Source: CAVSMC01 sp963798655 (lineage in GTDB: Bacteria; Pseudomonadota; Gammaproteobacteria; Burkholderiales; Casimicrobiaceae). From it: a stretch of 64,000 bases of DNA. Location of the stretch: assembly GCA_963798655.1 (NCBI GenBank), contig CAWCUH010000003.1:124001-188000 (forward strand), read 5' to 3'. Position numbers and translations under genes: made by a program. Positions 7,002 through 15,676 of this stretch are shown here, piece by piece. The stretch's first letter is position 1; every line of letters starts with the position of its first letter. The notes beneath the pieces are model-generated. The model worked only from the letters and a program-made list of their open reading frames with translations. It had not been told where the DNA came from and made no database searches.

Positions 7002-8180
7002 ATGCCGCACGAACAACTCGAATCGGCGCTCTGCACGCTTCCACTGCCCGGCGGTCCCCGCGCCGTCGCCGATGCGCCGTCGCCGCTCGCCGCGCCGTCG
7101 CCGCTCACCGCGCCCGACGCGAACGCCTCGCACGATCACGCGCGCCGTGCGCGTCACCAGCGCTTCGTGCGCCGCGTCTACCGGCTGCGCACGATCGGCC
7201 TCGGCTTGGGCGCGGTCGCGGTCGGATCGGTGCTCGCGCTTCATCGCGAGCCGACGTGGCTGTGGATGCTGCTCGCGCTGAACGGCCTCGCGTGGCCCCA
7301 TGCCGCGGCGCTGATCGCGCTGCAAAGCGACGATCCGCGCCGCGCCGAGTTGCGCAATCTCACGATCGACTCCGCGGCAGGCGGCGCGTGGCTCGCGGTG
7401 ATGCAGTTCAACGTGGTTGCGGGCGCGCTGCTCGTGACGATGCTCACGATGGACAAGATGAGCGTCGGCGGCGCGGCGTTCGCGGCGCGCACGTCGATCG
7501 CGCTTCTCGCGTCCTGCGCGCTCGTCTCGGCGGCGCTCGGCTTCCCCTTCGATCCGTCGTCGCCGACGTCGGTGATCCTCGCCTGCATTCCGTTCGTCGT
7601 CGTCTATCCGATGGCCGTCGCGAACATGATGTACGCGCTCGGCAAGCGCGTGACGCAGCAGAACCGGCGCCTCGAGGAGCTCGGCCGCACCGACGGCCTC
7701 ACCGGACTCGCCAATCGCGGCGAAGCGCGCGACGTCGCGGCGCGCGAGCTCGCGCGCCATTCGCGCACCGGCCGGCCCGCTACGCTGATGATCGCGGACA
7801 TCGATCGCTTCAAGGCGATCAACGACCGCTACGGCCATCCGCGCGGAGACGACGTGTTGCGTCGCGTGGCGGAAACGCTCGATCAGTGCTGTCGGGGCGC
7901 CGACACGCCGGCGCGCTATGGCGGCGACGAATTCCTGCTCGTGCTGCCCGACACGACGCTGCACGGCGCGGACGAGCTTGCGCGGCGCATTCGAAAAACG
8001 CTCGACGCCGCGCGATTCGAGCGCGCGCCCGAGCTTTGCTGCACGATCAGCATCGGCGCGGCCGAGGCGCGGGCGGACACCGCCGACGTCGACGAATGGA
8101 TCAACGAGGCCGATACTGCGCTGTACCGCGCGAAATTCGCCGGCCGCGATCGCTTCGAGACAGCCTTGCCGTCGCGCTGA
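7002..8180 (+). CDS. MASE2-GGDEF diguanylate cyclase
   Basis: The 392-residue protein would make cyclic di-GMP from two GTP at the inner membrane. Residues about 50-210 contain four to five hydrophobic segments of the MASE2 sensor type (YRLRTIGLGLGAVAV, WLWMLLALNGLAWPH, RAELRNLTIDS). The catalytic domain begins at DGLTGLANR and carries an intact GGDEF at 307-311 and an inhibitory I-site RGAD exactly five residues before it, so product feedback is expected. The start ATG is the first plausible one before the membrane domain. Its promoter region holds a sigma-54 site and an FNR-type box. C-di-GMP often controls exopolysaccharide, which is encoded 30 kb away, but a link is inference. Confidence 0.88.
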   Translation: MPHEQLESALCTLPLPGGPRAVADAPSPLAAPSPLTAPDANASHDHARRARHQRFVRRVYRLRTIGLGLGAVAVGSVLALHREPTWLWMLLALNGLAWPHAAALIALQSDDPRRAELRNLTIDSAAGGAWLAVMQFNVVAGALLVTMLTMDKMSVGGAAFAARTSIALLASCALVSAALGFPFDPSSPTSVILACIPFVVVYPMAVANMMYALGKRVTQQNRRLEELGRTDGLTGLANRGEARDVAARELARHSRTGRPATLMIADIDRFKAINDRYGHPRGDDVLRRVAETLDQCCRGADTPARYGGDEFLLVLPDTTLHGADELARRIRKTLDAARFERAPELCCTISIGAAEARADTADVDEWINEADTALYRAKFAGRDRFETALPSR

Positions 8181-8303
8181 ATCGAGCGTCTTCGCGCCGG
8201 TGAGCCGCGGGCGCGGCGGCGCCGGCCGCCGCGCGGCCCTTGAAGCGCGCGCGCTCTCGCTCCATATCGTGCGCAACGCGAGCCGATCTCGCGCGACGAC
8301 GCC

Positions 8304-9014
8304 ATGCAATTCCACACGCCCGATCCGTCGTACACCCGCAGCGAGCGCGCGCGCGAGAATTTTCGCCTGGCGGTGAAGCTCGCGCTCGGCTTCGTCGCCT
8401 TCCTCTGGTTCGTCCACGTCACCAACGCGCTCACCGACGTCGATGCGGGTGTATTCGGGATACGGCCCCGCGACGCATCGGGCCTGATCGGCATCGCGCT
8501 CGCGCCGCTGCTGCACGCCGATTTCGGTCATCTGCTGTCGAACACGCCGCCACTGGTCGTGCTGATGGCCGCGCTGCTCTATCTCTATCCGAGCTCGGCG
8601 TTCAAGGTCCTGCCCGCCGTCTACATCGGTCCGGGCATCGCCGTGTGGCTCTTCGCGAGCGGCGGCGTGCACATCGGCGCAAGCGGCATCGTGTATGGCC
8701 TCGCGGCTTACGTGCTGGTCGGCGGATTGATCCGTCGCGACCGCCGCGCGATCGCGGCGTCGCTCGTCGTCTGCTTCATGTACGGCGCGCTGATCTGGGG
8801 CGTGCTGCCGATCCGATACGGCGTTTCGTGGCAGACGCATCTTGCCGCCGCGCTGATCGGCGTCGCGATGGCGATCGCCTACCGGCGCACGGACCTGCTG
8901 CCGCCCGCGCGCTACAGCTGGGAGCACGAAGCCGACGATGCGAGCGAAGCGGACGAGGCGCTCGCGAGCGAGCCGACGGACGATCAGCGCTTCGCCGACC
9001 GCCAGATGCCGTAG
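8304..9014 (+). CDS. Rhomboid-family intramembrane serine protease
   Basis: The 236-residue protein has about six transmembrane segments. The nucleophile is Ser127 in GASG (125-128) and the catalytic base is His179 in QTHLAAALIG; His71, His76 and Asn80 in HADFGHLLSN form the oxyanion-side signature. All catalytic residues of an active rhomboid protease are therefore present. An acidic cytoplasmic tail of about 35 residues follows. Substrates are unknown. It lies 123 bases after the diguanylate cyclase in the same direction and is probably separately transcribed or read through. Confidence 0.87.
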   Translation: MQFHTPDPSYTRSERARENFRLAVKLALGFVAFLWFVHVTNALTDVDAGVFGIRPRDASGLIGIALAPLLHADFGHLLSNTPPLVVLMAALLYLYPSSAFKVLPAVYIGPGIAVWLFASGGVHIGASGIVYGLAAYVLVGGLIRRDRRAIAASLVVCFMYGALIWGVLPIRYGVSWQTHLAAALIGVAMAIAYRRTDLLPPARYSWEHEADDASEADEALASEPTDDQRFADRQMP

Positions 9015-9015
9015 A

Positions 9016-9132
9016 TCACCCGACGCTGTTGACGAGCGCCATCAGGTAGCCGCCGAATCGGATCGGCGGCAGCACGCGCACGCCGGCGATGGTCGGGCCA
9101 CCGTAGCGTCCGGGCGCAAGATATTCCGGCAT
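9016..9132 (-). CDS. Possible small protein of 38 residues
   Basis: A short reading frame on the minus strand encodes MPEYLAPGRYGGPTIAGV and then VLPPIRFGGYLMALVNSVG. Most third codon positions are G or C as in real genes here, an AGGAAA sequence precedes the ATG by about six bases, and it would fill an otherwise empty stretch convergent with the rhomboid gene and divergent from the glycosidase gene. It is not recognised. The tail is mildly hydrophobic. It could be chance, since any frame in GC-rich DNA can look coding. Confidence 0.35.
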   Translation of the reverse strand: MPEYLAPGRYGGPTIAGVRVLPPIRFGGYLMALVNSVG

Positions 9133-9212
9133 TCGCGTTTCCTGGTGAATGTTCGCATTGTCGCCGTGTCGGCTCGCGCGTAATCTGTGACGTCGTAGCG
9201 TACGGTTCCATC

Positions 9213-11201
9213 ATGCCGTCGTCGTTCCAGCAGGCGCAGCTCGCGAGCGAGCGCCCTTCGTCGATCCGCGACGTCGCGCTGCCGCGGCGAGAGCGCTATC
9301 ACCCGTCGCCGGCGGACTGGCGCGACGAGATCATCTATTTCCTGCTGCCCGATCGTTTCAGCGACGGTCGTGAGCACACGCGGCCGCGCGTCGATCCCGC
9401 GCATCGCGCGTCGGCGCGTCCACCCGGTTTCCGCTGGGACCGCTGGGCGCAGTCGGGCGGCGAACGCTGGCAGGGCGGCACGATCGCAGGCGTCGGGTCG
9501 AAGATCGCGTATCTGCGCGAGCTCGGCGTGACGGCGCTGTGGCTCGGCCCGGTGTTCCGGCAGCGACGGCCGAACGACACGTATCACGGCTACGCGATTC
9601 AGGATTTCCTCGACGTCGACCCGCGCTTCGGATCGCGCGGCGACCTCGTCGCGCTGGTCGACGCCGCGCACGACGCCGGACTTCGCGTCATCATCGACGT
9701 CATCTTCAACCACACCGGCAACAACTGGGTTTACGAAGCGGACGTCGATCAACCGCCTTACCGGCCGTGGCCGGCGTTCTACGCGCGCGGCCGCTGGCGC
9801 ACCGGCGGTGGCGGTCTTGCCGATGCGATCGGCGACGGCGACGACGGCGTGTGGCCGCAGGAGCTGCAGCGTGACGACGTCTATACGCGCGCCGGCGCCG
9901 GCAGCCTCGGCGCCGGCGACTTCGACGATCCGCACGCCGAGTTCCGGCGCACCGATTTCGTCGGCCTGCGCGACGTCAATTACGACGGCTCGCGCGCGCT
10001 CGACGATCTCGCGCGCTGCTACAAGTACTGGATCGCGCTCACCGACTGCGACGGGTTTCGCATCGACACGCTGAAGCACGTCGACGCCGAGACAGGGCGC
10101 AACTTCTGCGGCGCGATCAAGGAATACGCGGCCAATCTCGGCAAGGCGGACTTCTTTCTCGTCGGCGAAGTCGCCGGCGACGACCGCAGCGCAGAGCGCT
10201 ATCGCGAGGTGCTCGGCACGAATCTCAATGCGACGCTCGACATCGGCGCGTCGCGACGCTCGCTGCACGCCGTCGCGAAAGGTCTCGCCCCGCCGCACGC
10301 GTACTTCGATTTCGTCCGCACCTGGGACGACGACCTCGGCTCGCATCGAAACGCCGGACGCCAGCATGTGTCGATACTCGACGACCACGACCATGTGTCG
10401 GGCGACAAGGTGCGATTCTCGAGCGACGCGGCGAGCGATCACCAGGTGGTTGCGGGGGTCGCGCTGCAAATGCTGGGTCTCGGCATTCCGTGCATCTACT
10501 ACGGCAGCGAGCAGGCGTTCGCCGGTCCCGAGCGCAGCGAGCGCGACAAGTATCTGCCCGACTACAACGCCGGCGACCCGCCGCCCGACAAGTACCTGCG
10601 CGAAGCGATGTTCGGCCCCGAGCATCCGCGCCGGTCCGGCGCCGCGGGCGTCGGCGACGAGTCAAGCGCCCGCGATGCCGAGTTGCCGGGATTCGGTCCG
10701 TTCGGCACGTCGGGTGCACACGCGTTCGATCCGCAATCCGCGGCGTTCGTGCGCATCGCGCATCTCGCACGTGCGCGGCAGCGGTTTCCGGTGCTTCGCT
10801 GCGGGCGCATGTACGCGCGGCCGATATCGAACTTCGGCCGGCCGTTCGCGGCCGCGGCCGCGGGCGAGCTGATCGCGTGGTCGCGCATTCTCGACGATGA
10901 GGAAGCGCTGTGCGTCGTCAACGGCAACGGCGAAGCCCCGCGCGGCGCCGACGTCGTCGTCGACGCGACGCTGAACGCCGCCGACGCGCCAGGCGCGCCG
11001 TGGGGCACGCAAGCGCCGTCGCTGGTCGTCGTCGCGAATACCGCCCAGGCCGCGCACGAAGCGTCGCAGTCCGGTACGCCGTACAGCGGCGCGCATGCGA
11101 TTGGCGAGCGCGTGCCGGTGCAATCGCGTGACGGCGCGAGCTTCATCGCCATCCGCGACGTCGGCCCGTCCGAAGTGCTGGTGCTGATCAATCGCGCCTG
11201 A
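9213..11201 (+). CDS. Alpha-amylase family (GH13) glycoside hydrolase
   Basis: The 662-residue enzyme has the GH13 (beta/alpha)8 barrel. Region I is DVIFNHTGNN, region II is GFRIDTLKH with the nucleophile Asp285, region III is VGEV with the acid/base Glu319, and region IV is DDHDH with the transition-state Asp393. No signal peptide is seen, so it is probably cytoplasmic and acts on alpha-glucans or maltodextrins; the exact specificity (neopullulanase, cyclomaltodextrinase or glucanotransferase type) is not clear. The C-terminal 170 residues form a domain C with beta-rich sequence. The ATG is preceded by no good ribosome binding site. Confidence 0.85.
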   Translation: MPSSFQQAQLASERPSSIRDVALPRRERYHPSPADWRDEIIYFLLPDRFSDGREHTRPRVDPAHRASARPPGFRWDRWAQSGGERWQGGTIAGVGSKIAYLRELGVTALWLGPVFRQRRPNDTYHGYAIQDFLDVDPRFGSRGDLVALVDAAHDAGLRVIIDVIFNHTGNNWVYEADVDQPPYRPWPAFYARGRWRTGGGGLADAIGDGDDGVWPQELQRDDVYTRAGAGSLGAGDFDDPHAEFRRTDFVGLRDVNYDGSRALDDLARCYKYWIALTDCDGFRIDTLKHVDAETGRNFCGAIKEYAANLGKADFFLVGEVAGDDRSAERYREVLGTNLNATLDIGASRRSLHAVAKGLAPPHAYFDFVRTWDDDLGSHRNAGRQHVSILDDHDHVSGDKVRFSSDAASDHQVVAGVALQMLGLGIPCIYYGSEQAFAGPERSERDKYLPDYNAGDPPPDKYLREAMFGPEHPRRSGAAGVGDESSARDAELPGFGPFGTSGAHAFDPQSAAFVRIAHLARARQRFPVLRCGRMYARPISNFGRPFAAAAAGELIAWSRILDDEEALCVVNGNGEAPRGADVVVDATLNAADAPGAPWGTQAPSLVVVANTAQAAHEASQSGTPYSGAHAIGERVPVQSRDGASFIAIRDVGPSEVLVLINRA

Positions 11202-11388
11202 TCGCGACGGTCGGCTGTCGCACGCAATGAACGACTTCGCGCTGACGTGCTCGGCGCCGTTGCCTTCGATGCCACGCGCGCGCTCGCGCCATGGCATGGA
11301 TGCTGCTCGCATGTTTGCGTCCGCGGCGCAACGAAGTCAGGTCGCGCCCGCGGATGATCCGGGCCACCTCCAGCGACGGGAGCAAGCC

Positions 11389-11574
11389 ATGCCTTATCAC
11401 AGCATTTCGGACCTGCCGAAGGCGCAGACCGACCAGTACAACGAGCATCAGAAGGAAGCGTTCCTGAAGGCGTTCAACAACGCGTACGACGAGTACGGCG
11501 GCGACGAGCATCGCGCGTTCGCTGTCGCGCACGCCGCGGCCAAGCGCGCCGGCGATCGGCCTGGCCCGGGCTAG
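11389..11574 (+). CDS. ChaB-family small protein
   Basis: The 61-residue product MPYHSISDLPKAQTD and onward, with EAFLKAFNNAYDEY and HRAFAVAHAAAKRA, has the ChaB fold signature (LP..., AFN-A-Y, A-AHAAAK). ChaB was named from a cation transport locus in Escherichia coli, but its job is not established and many bacteria have stress-related paralogs. A GGGAG sequence precedes ATG 11389. An in-frame upstream extension to 11227 has non-conserved sequence and is not used. It stands alone between the glycosidase and the malonyl-CoA decarboxylase genes. Confidence 0.75.
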   Translation: MPYHSISDLPKAQTDQYNEHQKEAFLKAFNNAYDEYGGDEHRAFAVAHAAAKRAGDRPGPG

Positions 11575-11726
11575 AACGCCAAGTCGAAGCGCTCGCAATC
11601 GAGCGGCGGTCGTGACCGCGCCGCCGGTGCTGCCGGGAAAATTTGCAACGGCGCGCGCGCTATTTACTCGGCGACAAACTTGTGCGCGGCGACCGATCGT
11701 CGCCCGCTGTGATATGGTTTGCGGCA

Positions 11727-13052
11727 ATGATCCCGCCGTCGCTGTTCAGCCTGAAGCGCGTGTTCGTTCCGGCGTCGCGCACGGTGCCGGAGAAGCCGAC
11801 GCGGGCGACCCTGCGCAGCGCCGCGAAGGCGATCGAGCTGTGTCACGCATTGCTGTCGGAGCGCGGAGAAGTTTCCGGTGCGCGGCTCGCGCGCGAAGCG
11901 ACCTCGGCGTACGCCTCGCTCGACGAGCCGTCGGGCGAGGCCTTCTTCGATCTGCTGGTCAAGGAATTCTCGCCCGATCCGGAAACGGTCGGTCGCATCG
12001 CGGACGCGTACCGACGCGAGCCGACGCAGCAAAACCTGATCCGGTTGCAGCACGCGGTCGAGCCGCCGCGGCAGGAATTGTTCCGGCGGCTCAACGCGGC
12101 GCCGGAAGGCACGGCGCTCCTCGTCGGCATGCGCAAGCGCGTGCTTGCGTCGCTCGCCGAGCGGCCGCAATGGGCCGGCATCGAGGCCGATCTCGCGCAT
12201 CTGCTCGCGTCATGGTTCAACCGCGGCTTTCTCGTGCTTCAGCGGATCGACTGGCGTACGCCGGCGCTCGTGCTGGAGAAGCTGATCCAGTACGAGGCGG
12301 TGCACGAGATGCAGGGCTGGAACGATCTTCGCCGCCGCCTCGGCGCCGATCGCCGCTGCTACGCGTTCTTTCATCCGGCAATGCCCGACGAGCCGCTGAT
12401 CTTCATCGAGGTCGCGCTCACGCGGGGCATGAGCGCGAGCGTGCAGCCGCTGCTCGACCCCGACCTTCCGCTGCTCGATGCGGCGGCGGCGAATTGCGCG
12501 ATGTTCTACTCGATCACCAATTGCCAGCCGGGCCTGCGCGGCATCTCGTTCGGCAACACGCTGATCAAGCAGGTCGCCGAGGACCTCGGACGCGAATTCC
12601 CGCGGCTGCGCACGTTCGCGACGCTGTCGCCGATTCCCGGCTTCCGTGACTGGCTGCAGGGCGCGGCGCGCGAGCACGAGGAGCTCGCGCCGCTCGTCGC
12701 GCGCCTCGAAGCGCCCGGACTGCTGCACGACGCGACGACGATCGCCGACGTGCAACGCGAGCTGATGCGTCTGTGCGCGCATTACCTGCTGTGCGCGAAG
12801 AACGGAGCGGAGCCGGTCGACGCGGTCGAGCGTTTTCATCTGGGCAACGGCGCGCGCCTCGAGCGCATCAACTGGCTCGCCGACACGTCCGCCGGCGGCT
12901 GGCAGCGCTCGGCGGGCATGATGGTCAATTACGCGTACCGCCTCGACGACGTCGACCGCAACCACGAGGCGTACGCGCGAGAGCGCAAGGTGGTCGCGGC
13001 GCGCGGCATCGAAAGCCTCGCCGACGAATCGCTGCTCGCCGCGCGCGGATGA
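11727..13052 (+). CDS. mcd: Malonyl-CoA decarboxylase
   Basis: The 441-residue protein matches the malonyl-CoA decarboxylase family over its length: a helical N-terminal domain (residues about 1-150) and a GNAT-like catalytic domain. HPAMPDEPLIFIEVALT, SITNCQPGLRGISFGN (the catalytic Ser region) and FHLGNGARLERINWLAD (the catalytic His region) are all intact. It converts malonyl-CoA to acetyl-CoA and CO2. It lacks a targeting sequence and should be cytoplasmic. Its stop overlaps the start of the phosphotransacetylase gene (ATGA), so both are translated together and could channel acetyl-CoA to acetyl phosphate. Confidence 0.9.
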   Translation: MIPPSLFSLKRVFVPASRTVPEKPTRATLRSAAKAIELCHALLSERGEVSGARLAREATSAYASLDEPSGEAFFDLLVKEFSPDPETVGRIADAYRREPTQQNLIRLQHAVEPPRQELFRRLNAAPEGTALLVGMRKRVLASLAERPQWAGIEADLAHLLASWFNRGFLVLQRIDWRTPALVLEKLIQYEAVHEMQGWNDLRRRLGADRRCYAFFHPAMPDEPLIFIEVALTRGMSASVQPLLDPDLPLLDAAAANCAMFYSITNCQPGLRGISFGNTLIKQVAEDLGREFPRLRTFATLSPIPGFRDWLQGAAREHEELAPLVARLEAPGLLHDATTIADVQRELMRLCAHYLLCAKNGAEPVDAVERFHLGNGARLERINWLADTSAGGWQRSAGMMVNYAYRLDDVDRNHEAYARERKVVAARGIESLADESLLAARG

Positions 13053-13954
13053 CGAGCGTCATCGAGCGCTGCCGCGAGCGCATCCGAGGCCGCGGTTTGC
13101 GCGTCGCCTTTCCCGAAGCGGGCGACGAGCGCATCGTCGCCGCTGCGCAGCGGCTGCGCGACGCGCGGCTCGCCGAGCCGATCCTCGTCGACGCCGCGCG
13201 CAGCCCGCGGCTCGACGCGTACGCCGCACTGTATGTCGAAGGGCGTGCCGACGTGCAGCCCGCGATCGCGCGCCGGCTCGCGGCGAAGCCGCTGTTCCAC
13301 GCCGGCCTGATGGTCAAGGCCGGCGATGCCGATGCGATGGTCGCCGGCGCCGCGCACCCGACGGCGCGCGTGATCGAGGCGGGGATGATGACGGTCGGCC
13401 TCGCCCCGGGCATCACGACGCCGTCGAGCTTTTTCGTGATGCTCGCAGCCGAGCGCGCGCTCGTGTTCGCCGATTGCGCCGTCAATGCGGACCCGGACGC
13501 CGAGCAGCTCGCCGACGTCGCGCTCGCGTCGGCCGAGACCTGCCGGCGCATCCTCGGCGAAGAGCCGCGCGTCGCGCTGCTGTCGTTCTCGACGCACGGC
13601 AGTGCGAAGCATGCGCGCGTCGACAAGGTGAAGCGCGCGCTCGCCATCGTGCGCGAGCGTGCGCCCGCGCTCGCGATCGACGGCGAGCTGCAGGCCGACG
13701 CGGCGATCGATGCAGCGGTCGCGCAGAAGAAGCTGAAGGACGGCGTCGGCGACGTGGCCGGCCGCGCGAACGTGCTCGTGTTCCCCGACCTCGATGCCGG
13801 CAACATCGGCTACAAGCTCGTGCAGTACCTCGGCGGCGCGAAGGCGTTCGGACCGGTGCTGCAGGGATTCGCGCGGCCGCTGTCGGATCTTTCGCGCGGC
13901 GCGAGCGTCGACGACATCGTCGCGACGACGGCGCTGGTGCTCTCGCTCGTCTAG
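13049..13954 (+). CDS. pta: Phosphate acetyl/butyryltransferase (Pta family)
   Basis: The 301-residue protein is a short Pta/Ptb-family enzyme (no N-terminal DRTGG domain). Family signatures include VAFPEAGDERI near residue 17, DADAMVAGAAHPTA, LLSFSTHGSAKH and NVLVFPDLDAGNIGYK near the C-terminus. It interconverts acetyl-CoA and acetyl phosphate. The ATG overlaps the malonyl-CoA decarboxylase stop by four bases. Its 3' end overlaps the convergent citrate synthase gene by four bases. An acetate kinase gene is not in the window. Confidence 0.87.
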   Translation: MTSVIERCRERIRGRGLRVAFPEAGDERIVAAAQRLRDARLAEPILVDAARSPRLDAYAALYVEGRADVQPAIARRLAAKPLFHAGLMVKAGDADAMVAGAAHPTARVIEAGMMTVGLAPGITTPSSFFVMLAAERALVFADCAVNADPDAEQLADVALASAETCRRILGEEPRVALLSFSTHGSAKHARVDKVKRALAIVRERAPALAIDGELQADAAIDAAVAQKKLKDGVGDVAGRANVLVFPDLDAGNIGYKLVQYLGGAKAFGPVLQGFARPLSDLSRGASVDDIVATTALVLSLV

Positions 13955-15093
13955 CGGCGCTCGATCGGCACGTACTCGCGCGGCGCGGGGCCGTTGTACA
14001 GCGTCAGCGGCCGGATCAGGATGTTGTTCTCCATCTGCTCCTGCACCTGCACGGTCCAGCCCGGCACGCGGCCGATCGCGAAGATCGGCACGAACAGGTC
14101 CTCGGCGATGCCGTTCAAGTAGTAGACGACGCCGGCGTAGAAATCGACGTTGACGTTGACGCCGTGGCGCGCGTACGGCTTCATCGCGTCGACGAGCGCG
14201 GCGAGGATCTGGTACCACTGCGGCTGACCCATCTCGCGCGACAGCTGCTCGACGCCGGCGCGCATGTGGCGCGCGCGCGGATCCTCCGCCCGGTAGACAC
14301 GGTGACCGAAGCCCATCACCGGCTCCTTGTTCGCGCGCTTCTGCTTCACGTAATCCGCCGCGCGCGACGGATCGCCGATCTCCTGCGCCATTCGCATCAC
14401 GTTCTCGGCCGCACCGCCGTGCGCGGGACCGGACAGCGCCGCAATGGCGGCGGTGATCGCCGCATGCAGGTTCGCGTCGGTGCCGGCGACCACGCGCGCG
14501 GCGAACGACGACGCGTTCGATCCGTGCTCGGCGTGCAGGATCATGTCGGTGTCCATCAGTCGCGCACGCGCCGGCGTCGGCCGCTCACCCTTCAGCATGT
14601 AGAGGAAGTTCGCCGCGTGCGACAGCGACGGATCGGGCGTGAGCGGGTCGGCGCCGCTGCGTATGCGATCGTGCGCGGCGACGATCATCGGCACCTGCGA
14701 CGCGAGTCGCACGCCCTTGCGCACCGTCGCGGCCGGCGAGTTGTCGGCAACGTCGGCATCGAATGCGGCGAGTGCCGAAACGGCCGTGCGCAGCACGTCC
14801 ATCGGATGCGCGGAGGCGAGCGAGCGGACGACGTCGAGCACCGCCGGCGGCAGCGTGCGCGCCGCCTTCAGTTCCGCGCCGAAATGATCGAGCTGCGCCG
14901 CGCTCGGCAGCTCGCCATGCAGCAACAGATAGCACGTCTCCTCGAACGTCGAGCGCTCGGCGAGATCGTGGATCGAATAGCCGCGGTAGAGCAGCTCGCC
15001 GGCGCGGCCGTCGATGAAGCAGACGCGCGAGCGGTCGAAGTGGACGCCTTTCAGGCCGCGGTGGATCTCGATCTTTTCGGTGTCGTCGGTCAT
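13951..15093 (-). CDS. Citrate synthase family enzyme
   Basis: The 380-residue enzyme is of the short (about 370-390 residue) citrate/2-methylcitrate synthase type without the N-terminal extension of NADH-regulated GltA. The catalytic triad is present: His225 in SGPAHGGAAE, His264 in GFGHRVY and Asp317 in NVNVDFYAG; His190 in AEHGSNAS is the oxaloacetate-binding residue. It condenses an acyl-CoA (acetyl or propionyl) with oxaloacetate. It is divergent from the glutamate mutase operon, sharing a 97-base promoter region with an inverted repeat, which suggests common control. Another synthase for the main citric acid cycle probably exists elsewhere; that is inference. Confidence 0.87.
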   Translation of the reverse strand: MTDDTEKIEIHRGLKGVHFDRSRVCFIDGRAGELLYRGYSIHDLAERSTFEETCYLLLHGELPSAAQLDHFGAELKAARTLPPAVLDVVRSLASAHPMDVLRTAVSALAAFDADVADNSPAATVRKGVRLASQVPMIVAAHDRIRSGADPLTPDPSLSHAANFLYMLKGERPTPARARLMDTDMILHAEHGSNASSFAARVVAGTDANLHAAITAAIAALSGPAHGGAAENVMRMAQEIGDPSRAADYVKQKRANKEPVMGFGHRVYRAEDPRARHMRAGVEQLSREMGQPQWYQILAALVDAMKPYARHGVNVNVDFYAGVVYYLNGIAEDLFVPIFAIGRVPGWTVQVQEQMENNILIRPLTLYNGPAPREYVPIERR

Positions 15094-15121
15094 GGCGCGT
15101 TCCGCAGCGTGCGAGCGGCCA

Positions 15122-15145
15122 ACTATACGTCGCGATCTGTATAGT
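15122..15145. promoter_or_regulatory. Inverted repeat in the citrate synthase / glutamate mutase divergent promoter
   Basis: ACTATAC-N10-GTATAGT has perfect seven-base arms and lies between the two divergent starts (15093 on the minus strand, 15191 on the plus strand). Its size and place suit a dimeric regulator acting on both genes at once. The TATAGT-like arms may also overlap -10 elements. No regulator gene is adjacent. Confidence 0.55.
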
Positions 15146-15190
15146 GTCGACCTTCGATACGAGCGAGCGAGTTGCGAAAGGAGTCGGCCG

Positions 15191-15676
15191 GTGGTCTCGC
15201 CTCCGCATGGCGAAAGGGGTGCGTTACCGCCAAGTGTCGGCGCGCCTCGCGCGGTCGTCGTCACCGGCGTCATCGGCTCCGACACGCACATCGTCGGCAA
15301 TCGCATTCTTTCGATGGCGCTCGAGAGCGCCGGCTACAAGGTCGTGGCGCTCGGCGCGCTCACGCCGGCCGACGACTTCGTCAAGGCGGCGATCGAGACG
15401 AGCGCCGATGCGATCCTGGTGTCGTCGCTGTACGGCCAGGGCGAGCTCGATTGCCGCGGCTTTCGCGAGCTGTGCGTCGAAGCCGGGCTCGACGACATCC
15501 TGCTCTACGTCGGCGGCAATCTGGTCGTCGGCAAGCAGGCGTGGCCGGAGGTCGAGAGAAGATTCGTCGATATGGGGTTCGATCGCGCGGCGCCGCCTGG
15601 CACCCGCATCGAAGCCGTGCTCGCCTGGCTCGCCGACGATCTCGCCGCACGCCGGCATTCGGAGCGCGAGACGTGA
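15191..15676 (+). CDS. glmS: Glutamate mutase, small B12-binding subunit (S/sigma)
   Basis: This 161-residue protein is the cobalamin-binding component of coenzyme B12-dependent glutamate mutase. The base-off B12 motif D-x-H-x-x-G is DTHIVG at residues 31-36, followed by ILVSSLYGQG and LYVGGNL, which line the nucleotide-tail pocket. GTG 15191 is preferred because AAAGGAG lies about eight bases before it; this gives some 20 residues more than the clostridial protein of about 137. Its stop overlaps the GlmL start by one base. With GlmE it interconverts L-glutamate and (2S,3S)-3-methylaspartate. Confidence 0.87.
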   Translation: MVSPPHGERGALPPSVGAPRAVVVTGVIGSDTHIVGNRILSMALESAGYKVVALGALTPADDFVKAAIETSADAILVSSLYGQGELDCRGFRELCVEAGLDDILLYVGGNLVVGKQAWPEVERRFVDMGFDRAAPPGTRIEAVLAWLADDLAARRHSERET

